From contig JAFISE010000108.1 of assembly GCA_022560025.1 (NCBI GenBank), positions 1-64,000 of the forward strand: a stretch of DNA of 64,000 nt. Direction: 5' to 3'. Of this stretch, positions 32,199 to 41,136 are shown in pieces; the stretch's first letter is position 1, and each line of letters begins with the position of its first letter. This DNA comes from Stagonosporopsis chrysanthemi. Its lineage: Eukaryota > Ascomycota > Dothideomycetes > Pleosporales > Didymellaceae. Below the pieces are notes generated by a model that saw only the letters and a list, made by a program, of their open reading frames with translations, was not told the DNA's origin and did no database searches. Made by a program: the position numbers and the translations under genes.

Positions 32199-34025
32199 AT
32201 GTCGAGCCTTCGCCATATCACATCTCTCCGTGCCACGAGGCGGCCGTTGTTCAAAGCGCCTCGCCTCGCTTGTCTCCAGGCTCGTACCAATGTCACAGTA
32301 CCCTTCAGACTGCCTGCGGCACGCAATGAGCCTAACCCTACCTACAAAGAGGGTTCAGAGGAACGCACCGAGCTTGTGAAGGAGCTCAAGAGGCTCAGGT
32401 CGCAGCTTCCGCTTAGATCAGATATCTTCCTTAACGGAACATCACAGCCATCAGCTGGATCTTGGGATCAGCCTATCCCTGCAGAGAAGGACACCATCTT
32501 TACCAACTACCCTCTCATTTCCAAGGACCAGGTCTCAGATGCCATCGCATCAGCTCTGGAGGCAAAGAAGACATGGGAGAAGACTCAGTTTGTTGACCGT
32601 GCCGCCATTTTCCTGAAGGCTGCGGAGCTCGTTGCGGGGAAATACCGTTATGAGCTAATTGCTGCAACCATGCTGGGCCAGGGCAAGAACATCTGGCAGG
32701 GTGAAGTCGACGCCGCTGCTGAGTTGGCTGACTTCTTCCGTCTCAACTGCAACTATGCGGCAGAAATCATCTCTCGCCAGCCCGATCGCGGCTCTGATGG
32801 CATGTGGTCGCGCATGGACTACCGTCCCGTTGAGGGCTTCGTTTACGCCGTGTCCCCCTTTAACTTCACAGCCATTGGCGGCAACCTGATCGCTGGGCCT
32901 GCTTTGATGGGCAATGTCGTCCTTTGGAAGCCTTCTCCTTCGAACATCTACGCCTCCACCATCGTCTACAAGATTCTGCTCGAGGCCGGTCTGCCCAAGG
33001 ATGTTATTCAGTTCATTCCTGGTGACCCAGAGGTCATCAACGATGTCATTTTCGCCAATCGCGACTTTGCTGGTCTTAACTTCGTTGGTTCTTCCGACGT
33101 TTTTCGCTCGCTCTGCGCCCGCATTGGTGAGGGCATTGGGAAGGGCACTTACCGCGAGTTCCCTCGTATGGTTGGCGAGACTAGCGGAAAGAACTTCACC
33201 CTCATCCATCCCACCGGTGACATTCCCTCGGCGGTTAAGCACACCATCCGCGGGTCTTTCGAGTATCAGGGCCAGAAGTGCTCTGCAACCTCCCGTCTCT
33301 ACCTTCCCGAGTCGCGCTCCAAGGAGTTCCTTGACGGTTTCCTGAAGGATGTCAACGAGATCACCATCGGCAACCCCGACAAGGATCTCTCAGCATTCAT
33401 GGGTCCTGTCATCCACGACCGCTCGTTCAACAAGATCAAGCAGATCATCGACGAGTCCAACGCCGATCCTTCACTCAAACTTGTTGCCGGTGGCACATAC
33501 GATGACTCCAAGGGCTACTTCGTCAAGCCCACGGTCTACCTTTCCGACTCACCAGACCACAAGCTCTTCAACTATGAGATTTTCGGCCCCGTTCTCGCCA
33601 TCCACGTCTACAAGGACGCTGACTGGAAGAACATTCTCCAGAAGGTCGACCAAGCAGGTGGCGGCTTCGCTCTGACCGGTTCTGTTTTCGCCAACGACCG
33701 CTCTGCTGTCCGAGAGGCTGAAGACACTCTCCGCTACTCTGCCGGTAATTTCTATATCAGCGAGTCTCCCCAAACCAACGAGCATTCTGAAACCGTACTA
33801 ATTCGTTACTTAGACTGCAAGACAACAGCCGCTCTCATCGGCCAGCAATCCTTCGGCGGTTCCCGCGCCTCAGGAACCAACGACAAGGCCGGCTCCTCCA
33901 ACCCCGTTCTGCGCTTCACCTCACCGCGCCTGATCAAGGAGGAATTCTTCCCCCAGACCGAGTTCCTGTATCCCAGCAACAAGCCTGCTGAGAACATCGA
34001 GGATGTCAAGGGTGCCCAGCACTGA
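32199..34025 (+). CDS. PUT2: 1-Pyrroline-5-carboxylate dehydrogenase, mitochondrial
   Basis: This aldehyde dehydrogenase oxidises glutamate semialdehyde (from P5C) to glutamate; the mammalian enzyme also handles the 3-hydroxy form from hydroxyproline. The frame is open throughout, but 33760-33813 is a 54-nt GC-AG intron (GCGAGT...ACTTAG). Removing it restores the conserved NFYINCKTTAALIGQQSFGG and gives 590 residues. The Arg/Ser/Thr-rich start (SSLRHITSLRATRRPLF) is a mitochondrial presequence. Active-site motifs are EGFVYAVSPFNFTAIGGNL, FPRMVGETSGKN (Glu) and QGQKCSATSRLY (nucleophilic Cys). The upstream in-frame codons before 32199 lack an ATG. It corresponds to A. nidulans prnC. Confidence 0.95.
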   Translation: MSSLRHITSLRATRRPLFKAPRLACLQARTNVTVPFRLPAARNEPNPTYKEGSEERTELVKELKRLRSQLPLRSDIFLNGTSQPSAGSWDQPIPAEKDTIFTNYPLISKDQVSDAIASALEAKKTWEKTQFVDRAAIFLKAAELVAGKYRYELIAATMLGQGKNIWQGEVDAAAELADFFRLNCNYAAEIISRQPDRGSDGMWSRMDYRPVEGFVYAVSPFNFTAIGGNLIAGPALMGNVVLWKPSPSNIYASTIVYKILLEAGLPKDVIQFIPGDPEVINDVIFANRDFAGLNFVGSSDVFRSLCARIGEGIGKGTYREFPRMVGETSGKNFTLIHPTGDIPSAVKHTIRGSFEYQGQKCSATSRLYLPESRSKEFLDGFLKDVNEITIGNPDKDLSAFMGPVIHDRSFNKIKQIIDESNADPSLKLVAGGTYDDSKGYFVKPTVYLSDSPDHKLFNYEIFGPVLAIHVYKDADWKNILQKVDQAGGGFALTGSVFANDRSAVREAEDTLRYSAGNFYISESPQTNEHSETVLIRYLDCKTTAALIGQQSFGGSRASGTNDKAGSSNPVLRFTSPRLIKEEFFPQTEFLYPSNKPAENIEDVKGAQH

Positions 34026-36170
34026 GCGCAGACTTTCAGTCTAATGTTTTGTGCGGACTAATGCTTGACGACTTGATAGAAATTCAAAAGCAGGGTTCAA
34101 GCGATGATTGTACCGCATTACATGGAGTAAAGGGTCCTTTTCATGCAGCTTTTGTGTTTTTCAAGGATTGTATCTCGGATAGAGGACCATGGTAGCATTT
34201 TCTTGATAGTTGTTCCAATTCTGACGAATTTTCTAATATCATGATGAGATAATTGCTATCTTATGTCATATGTTGAAGGGTTCCTTAAAGCCATGAAGAT
34301 TCTATTTAAGCATACATAAGTTCTACAGACATGTAGTCAACATTTGCCGTACTGATCTGTAGCGAAGTCAACAACTGTACTACTAAAGTTCGTAATTCGC
34401 CGTCACGAAAAAGGCTCGTGCTGCACTCTATACACCACACGTTCAGAGTTGCAAGTAATCTGCCTACATTTTTTTTTTGCGCCAGATCTGTATATGCAGT
34501 ATAGGTAAAGCGTTAACTTCCTAAGTCAGTTCAACAACAGTCAGTGGATTCGAAGACGGTGCCAATACATACCTCATCACAGCCTCGACCTTCGAATCTT
34601 ACGAATACTTACCTCATGTCCACGGACGCAGTCATACAAAACGACACAAAACGTAATGATAGTTCTTGCCCGCAAGTATTTACACCGAGGACCTCCCTCG
34701 TCACGTCACCACATCTCAACCACCAGCACGCCTCTTTCCGTGCAATCAACCCACCCACCTGAACACCAGCCCGCTACCCTGCAGATAACTTGACTCGATA
34801 CACCGGGCAGCTCCACTTCCAGTCTTGTCACGACCATGGCACATAGCCACCCATGCGCATCTCCATCCGGACCTGCAATCTCCAAACCGGTCAGCAAAGC
34901 CGCGTATCACCAGGCGTGACAAGATAGCGTTACACAGCATGACTGCCGTGAACCCCTGGGACCGGTAATGGATGTTGCGCCCGCTCAGCTGCGGCCGTGC
35001 ATGCGGGTCGAGTTTCCGTCGTGTCAAGGGCCGTGCCGAGCAGTTCTCGTTACTGACCACGCATGTCCGTCATCCCCACATCTTCCTACGCCTTCCTATG
35101 CCTTCCTACGTAGGATACACATCTCCACCTGACCTATTCGCTCAGTCACCCCAACTCAGCTCAGCTCAGTCCAGCCCAGCCCAGCATTACACCTACCCAC
35201 CCCACCTCGTCCCCCGTCTCCACTTACAACCACCACACACAACCCTGCCTCTTCTACGTTGCTTCCATCTCGTCAGCTCCAGCTCTCCCCTCTCGGCGCA
35301 GCGCGCCCACAAAAAGCCGCGCACGGGGTCGCACAGCAACGACCTCGCGTCGTGCAGACAGTGCGCCACACGTTGCCTTTTCCTCGAGTGTAGCGTCGAA
35401 GTTAGGGAACGCGTGGATTGGTGGGGTTGCGCGAGAGACGCCACGGTAGGGCAATGAGGCTGTGTCAGGGTGCATTCGGGCGACGTTGAGATCGGAGGGG
35501 CGAGGTAATGTCTGTCAATGCAGTGAACGCCGAGGAAGGGTGGTGTCTGGTTCCGGGTGCAGGATTGCTCGGCTATCTTGCCTCTTGCCATGCAGCTGTG
35601 CCGTTTGGGAAGGCACGGTCTACGCATGACTTGCGAGGTGTAAGGCTCGTGACATGCCGTGTCCGAATGGGGCGATTCGCGAGAGCACGGAAAAGGGAAC
35701 AATGCCCAGAGGTGACTAGACCACTTGGGGTTGCATTCAGAGGCGGTGGTTTGTAGGTTGTAGTGAATTATCGTATTGAACCGATGCTTCCAGCAGTGAG
35801 GGGAATCGAAATACACAGTACCTCGCAAATGACACACGTGAGATGATATAGATGTCCATAGTGACCGCGAGAAGGAGGAAAGAAAACACCACACCACGCC
35901 GGTATCCACGTTAAGACGTACAATCGTCTGATCAGAACTACAGCCGCCTGGCTCCCAACATGGTGATCCCACATGCATGTCGTTCCCTCTGTCTAGCACA
36001 TCGCAAACAAGCGCCATTGCGTACCGTACACCAGAGCATAGCTCGTGAGCCATGTTGCTCAATTACTTTTTGGCCATTAAAAAGGGTATCCGTCCTGGGC
36101 AGTGTGCACGACGCCCGAATCGTGGCCAGCTACCAAATTAGGCAGAGGCCCACAAAATCATGTCATGTAC
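34026..36170. other. 2.1 kb intergenic region, no gene recognised
   Basis: Two longer frames on opposite strands near 35.0-36.0 kb have low-complexity composition and no motifs, so I do not call them. A short direct repeat of CAGCT/CAGCC units occurs around 35154-35184. Confidence 0.45.
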
Positions 36171-36641
36171 TTAGCCGAGCTTCTGATCCTGGGGATAATG
36201 TTGGCTAGGGTGGCGGGGCATGCCATGCTGGGCCATGGGGTACTGCTGTGATTGCTGGTGGCCCTGGAGGTAGTTCTGGTACTGCAGAGCAGCCTCTGGT
36301 GTCATGTAGGCCTGGGGGATGGGGTTGTTGTTGGGCACGCCGCGGGGCTGGCCAGGCGGCATTTGCGCGTGGTTGTCCTCGGGCGAGTCGACCTGGTTGT
36401 CCTCGACGCCGTTGGCATCGCCGCTGGAGGGCTCAGGGGCGTTGAGGCAGGCCTGCGACGGGTTAGCAGTGCACGGCGCGACAGGTGCCATGGCGGTGCA
36501 GCGTACCTGGATGAGGTTCTTGCCCTCGGGCTTGGTCACGAGGGGCTGCAGCTTCGGTGTGGTGAAGGTGTAGACAAGGCCCGTCTCGGAGACGACGAGC
36601 AGCAGCACCTGCGTGCCGGTGAGGACAGACAGCTCGTAGGC
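36171..36641 (-). pseudogene. MCM1: MCM1-type MADS-box gene, 5' half missing
   Basis: Exons 36641-36507 and 36452-36171 encode the second half of the MADS domain, AYELSVLTGTQVLLLVVSE and LVYTFTTPKLQPLVT, then, after a 54-nt intron, ACLNAPEPSS and a Gln/Pro/His-rich tail ending at 36171. This matches fungal Mcm1, an essential regulator of cell-cycle and mating genes. The acceptor at 36642 belongs to an intron whose upstream part runs straight into the C21G33 block at 36707-36760. The DNA-binding half that must precede AYELS is absent beyond it. The gene is therefore truncated in this sequence, by an assembly join or a rearrangement. The 54-nt intron is stop-free and in frame. Confidence 0.85.
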
Positions 36642-36706
36642 CTGGTGCGGGGCGTTAGCTGGTGCGCAATGCGACGTCGACGCTGACGCTGCGACTGCGA
36701 CGCGTG

Positions 36707-36725
36707 CCCCCCCCCCCCCCCCCCC

Positions 36726-36760
<35 letters not shown>
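36707..36760. repeat. C21G33 homopolymer block
   Basis: Twenty-one C are followed directly by thirty-three G, a perfectly self-complementary low-complexity block. It separates the 3' half of MCM1 from unrelated sequence. This is a typical place for an assembly join or polymerase artefact. Confidence 0.9.
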
Positions 36761-36763
<3 letters not shown>

Positions 36764-37006
36764 CTTGTTCTGAGAAGAAAGTGTCGCCAATAGTTCAAGT
36801 GAATGATCCGTCTTGTTGTAGTAGTATGTGAAGTGTTCAATATTCCCGTTGAGTTTTAAGAGTGCTGTTATCCTGTTTTGTTGGACCCTAAGAATTGAGC
36901 CGTCGTAGGCAGGGGGCTTCTGGGGATTCGTATTGGGGTAAATCAGCCATGGGGTATGGTCAAGCATTGTAGTAAAGCCCGCAGCCGCGACATCTGTAAG
37001 CAGCAA
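36761..37006 (-). other. Unrecognised coding-like fragment abutting the homopolymer
   Basis: On the minus strand the frame is open from 37006 to the homopolymer and has protein-like composition, for example TMLDHTPWLIYPNTNPQKPP and HFTYYYNKTDHSLELLATL. An AG acceptor with a pyrimidine-containing tract (TGCTTACAG) lies just upstream near 37000, so this may be an internal exon of an unknown gene cut by the join. No family was recognised. Confidence 0.35.
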
Positions 37007-37010
37007 GAAT

Positions 37011-37220
37011 TTAAGATATCTGTAGCGTCATTTGTTGAGATCGTAGGCTCTGTTCAAGATGTGCAATTTGCCAACGCAGTGTCTGTTCCTCTTTGTAGCT
37101 AGCAAGCCATCGAATCAATAGTCGTGTAATTGAGATTGGGTCTACTACGTATATGGCACGCCTAACAGCGTGAAGGGATTTCGGGGCTCTCGGCGGATCC
37201 CTCGTACCGCACAGGACATC
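37011..37220 (-). other. Second unrecognised coding-like fragment
   Basis: A 69-codon open stretch without ATG ends at TAA 37013-37011. It reads plausibly as a helical C-terminus (RLLIRWLASYKEEQTLRWQI, then HLEQSLRSQQMTLQIS). It may be a gene remnant or transposon-derived, but I cannot assign it. Confidence 0.3.
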
Positions 37221-37953
37221 TTATGTCAACTCCTTTTGGATGGGAACTTGGTACCTACCAAAGGGTCACGTTCCCGGAATTAATGCAACTTAGCTGGTGC
37301 ACATTCATATGGATTTATCTGCATTTCAATTACTTGCAAGTGTAGGTGAAGCTTTTTTTTGATAGGGAGCATAAAGCTTAAGAAATCTGAAAAGCGAGTT
37401 GGTTCATGATTCGACTAAAGCTGTGTTGCCGGTGTTCCGCACAGCACGTAATATAGCAATCGCGTGCTGCTGGCAAGTCATCAACCACGTAATGCAAACG
37501 CAGGCCGCGGAGGAAGCTACGGGGGACTCAAACCGAGAAAGGGAACCTCTGCACTTAGCACTGCTCTTAACGCCATTTGACATTTCTGTGCGAAGCTTGA
37601 CGGAACACTTGAAAGCTGTTATCATCAAAGCCTCACACCGTTCCATCTCATCAGATGAGACGACGGCATTGGAGGCTGCTTATCTTTTGCCTGGGCGATT
37701 TCAGTAACCGTGCCTGAGCGGCGAGCTGATGACCAGTGATAAATCCCTGTCACGCTAGCACCCCGCATATCGTCTCCCAAGGTCCTGCCGAGGTTCGTCT
37801 CGACTCGACAAAAGGCCGCTGTGTAGATACCGAGCGTTATGTCTCGACCGACATTGCGAGCTCCCGAAATTTTAAGACTTCACTGTCTACCATCTTGACC
37901 TGATTCGACTCCACCATACCCGTCTCCATATCGCAACTTCAACCCGACACACA
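37221..37953. other. Intergenic upstream of the SDR gene
   Basis: No gene was recognised. The final 60 bases are C/A-rich, as expected for the SDR leader. Confidence 0.4.
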
Positions 37954-38893
37954 ATGACACACGCAGCATCGGCTGACGATCTCCGCGTCTCAACGCTCTA
38001 CGACTTCTCCAACCATGTCGCATTGGTAACAGGAGGCGCAACAGGCTTGGGCGAGATGGCTGCCCAAGCCTTTGTACAAAATGGTGCAACCGTCTTCATC
38101 GCCTCCCGCAAAGAGAAAGAACTCAAGGGCACCACCGACCGGTTGAACGCCCTAGGTCCAGGAAAATGCGACTACATCATCGGTGACCTGAAGAATAAAG
38201 CCGGCTGTCTAGCGGTCTGTGAGGAGCTTAAGAAGCGAACGGACAGGCTGACGGTTCTGGTCAACAACACGGGAGCCAGCTGGGGAGATGATTATTATAA
38301 CTACCCAGAACACGCGTGGGATAAGCTATACGATCTCAACGTCAAGAGCATCTTCTACATGACCGTGGAACTGGAGCCGCTTCTGCGCAAGGGCGCGAAC
38401 GCGGATTTTCCCAGTCGCGTCATCAACATTGCAAGCATGGCAGGTATCCAAACACAAGACGTTACCACGGGCGAGACCGGAGGTTTGTCCAAACCAGGAC
38501 ACGGCACGTTCAGTTGTAAGTAGCTCGCAGCTTCGATCCAGATACTGCAATATTGACCTCTTCCCAGACGGACCTGCCAAAGCAGCAGCTATCCACCTAA
38601 CCAAGATGACTGCGTCCAAGCTTGCGCCCAAGCACATCATGGTCAATGTCATCTGTCCAGGTGTCTTTCCCAGTCGTATGACAAACTTTGGTCTTGAGAA
38701 GTACGCCAAGACCCTTACTGCCTCACAGCCTACTGGTCGTGTTGGTAAGCCGAGTGACTTTGGTGGATTGGTGTTGTTCTTGAGCTCGAAGGCCAGCGCA
38801 CATATGACTGGCAACGCGATTGAGATTGATGGCGGCGCGACACTGACCGGATGGAGGGGAAATTCAAGGAATGACGGCGCGAGCAAGCTGTAA
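37954..38893 (+). CDS. Peroxisomal short-chain dehydrogenase/reductase
   Basis: Segments 37954-38515 and 38568-38893 give 295 residues of the classical SDR family. The cofactor motif is VALVTGGATGLGEMAA (TGGxxGLG), with LVNNTGASWG as the NNxG motif and RVINIASMAG before the active site. The catalytic Tyr-Lys pair YGPAK is created by splicing: the Tyr codon is split by the 52-nt intron. Late motifs VNVICPGVFPSRM and GNAIEIDGGATLTGW are standard. The C-terminus GASKL carries the canonical PTS1 SKL, so the protein should be peroxisomal. It resembles the RhlG-like/gluconate-dehydrogenase-like group; substrate is unknown. It is tail-to-tail, 51 bp apart, with the DUF3445 gene. Confidence 0.88.
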
Positions 38894-38944
38894 ATCATGT
38901 ATGTGATTGTAAAATTACAAATCTCGATGACGACATGTGTGTGT

Positions 38945-40512
38945 TCAAAATCCCTGCTGAAGATGCCACTTCTTCTCCCAACCGGGAAACCACGGGCTAT
39001 CATCCAGCGTCCTTGGCTCCCAATCACTCTCCACCATACCGTTCTCGACTTGCTCTTTGTGGAACCTTTCAAGCGCAGGCTTAACCACGTGCTCCGTATG
39101 CCACGTATTCTTATAGTCCATTAGCCCCTTCTTTCCCTCGTTCAGCACCCTCAACAGCAAACCCGGCACATAGGGCTCATCCCGGAACTCCTCCACAGGC
39201 GTGAAAAGCGCCTTGAAGTTGAAGACCACGGCGCCTGAGAGCGGGAGCCGGCGCAGCGTCTGCCAGTCGACGCGCAGGTGGCAGCGTGAGAGCTCCAGAT
39301 CGGGCATTTGGCGGGAGCGGTAGGATTCGTGGCCGTCGCCGGGCGGCATGAAAAGAGGCTGGTCGACTTCTAAGCCCCACGAGCCGCGCTGAATTGGCTT
39401 GTCTGTTGGCTTTTTTGCAAAGTATCTGTTGTGTTTTAGTACATGGATTCATTGATTATCGAGCGAGAGCGGCGCACCGGTCCATCGAGAATTGCATCTT
39501 CTCCTTGTAGTCTGGGATTGGGGCGTGGATCTCATGCAATTGCAGACCGATTTTCGCAGCCACATTCCAACCCAGTGCACTGCAGATAATGCCTGCGCGG
39601 AAGATGTAGAGCCCCGTCTTCTCGTCTCGCTGCATGATGGCAAAGTCCTCTGGGATATTCTGGAAGAGCGCATGCAGAGGTGCCGTCTGCTTGAGATCTG
39701 TTTCAGTCTTCAGTATGGCATTGTAGAAAACCGTCTTGGAAGCGTCCAGTGAAAAGTATTGCGGGTAGCGAGCGCACAAGTATTGCAACGCCATCTCCAT
39801 TAGTTCTTTACATGCAAGCTCAGAACCAGGGAGGGCTTGTAGCACTGCATCGCCGTGCTCTTCCAATAAATGTGAGCGCTGCTTCATGCGGTCTTCATAT
39901 GTGTTCTCAAGTTCTAGCCACCACTCTGGCTCCATCTTTGTTAGGGCTTAGTGTACAATCAGCACATGCTTGCAAGCTTGAGTCATCCCACTCACACATC
40001 GTCTGGTGATATGCCCATCTAAAGGGTCTGTACGGTCTTGGGAGCGCTTTGCGGATGTCAAAGGTGTGGTACGGCTCAGGCAGAGGAACACCGCTCAAGG
40101 TAGCATAGTCAGGGAAGTCGCCAAGTGCTTTGATCTCAGTGATGGAGAACCGGCATGGCGTGTACGTATTATCAGCAGCTTCAAGGTAGGAACTGTCGAT
40201 GGGAAGGATGCGCTGGGACCAGTCCAGATGCAAAGCTGCAGACGTCGTCTGAAGACTGGTTTCGTCTAAAGCACACCGTCGAGAGGGCGGGAATGTACTT
40301 GAGTAATCAGGTATTGAGATGCTTTGGCTCCTCTTCTTCTCTGGGAAAAGTGATCGAGGCGGTGTCCTGGAACCAGAGTCTCTACGTCGTTTAAACTGCA
40401 ATCTCTCGAGGATGATAGCTCGTCTCTCGCCTTGTAGCATGAAAAGTATGACTGAGGTGAGGACGAACACCGCTCCAAGTGGCAACAGTAGACCTCCCAT
40501 TATAGTAGCCAT
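38945..40512 (-). CDS. DUF3445 / HODM-like haem-dependent N-demethylase
   Basis: Segments 40512-39996, 39946-39478 and 39425-38945 give 488 residues. An N-terminal hydrophobic helix (LLLPLGAVFVLTSVILFML) suggests membrane anchoring. The family core begins RPYRPFRWAYHQTM and continues, after intron 1, SLTKMEPEWWLELENTY. Further typical parts are RYPQYF, DFAIMQRDE, CSALGWNVAAKIGLQLHEIH and, late, RCHLRVDWQTLRRLPLSGAV. The bacterial founding member (HODM alpha subunit) demethylates dimethylamine by haem and oxygen; fungal members are mostly uncharacterised. The acceptors of both introns were chosen by conserved frame. Confidence 0.82.
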
Positions 40513-41136
40513 GCGAACTTGGGCAGGCGATGGAAATCGTTCTCAAACCTTGGTGCACGTGGGAACTGGTCAGAAATCAGTCGAAGCTACCTTATTGATC
40601 AGATCAGAAGTCAGGCTTGAGGTTGAGAATATGTACACAGTCGTTTGTCATACTACGCCTTCTCAAAACAACGAGTGGGGGCTGCGCTTACCCGTGAATA
40701 TCTCTAAGCAATCCAACGACGTCACTGTCTCAAATTGTTCCAACACGATCGAAGAGTTATATAGAAGACTTACTGACGTGCGGGCATGCGCTGCAAACGC
40801 TCCTTCTCGAGGTCATGTTGCAAGCATTGTTATCTTGACCACCCATTTGAGGATTAGTGGTTACCGAACATGGTATACAATTCCCAAAGTACTGGGCGCA
40901 GTTCAGTGGTGCAGCTGGGGAAAGCTACGATTTGATAAGGCAGCTGGGGTGCCGGCGCTAACGTACCCCGCTGCCAACTTCATTGGCGCTTAAGATAATG
41001 CTCAACAGCGAGAGTGAGTTGATTCTTGTGGTAAACGATAAACATATTAAGCGGATCCGTCTGGGATTTGATTGCACACGCAAAGACGTGAAGTATGACT
41101 GGTACACTGCTGATAACGCTTGTACCACGTGGTTCG
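40513..41136. other. Promoter region of the DUF3445 gene
   Basis: This 624 bp lies between the DNA polymerase stop and the DUF3445 start. No gene was recognised. Confidence 0.45.

Noticed and set aside
35193..36062. 289-codon minus-strand frame
   Set aside because: Composition is irregular, rich in Cys, His and Arg, with no domain, and it overlaps low-complexity CAGCT repeats. It does not look like a protein.
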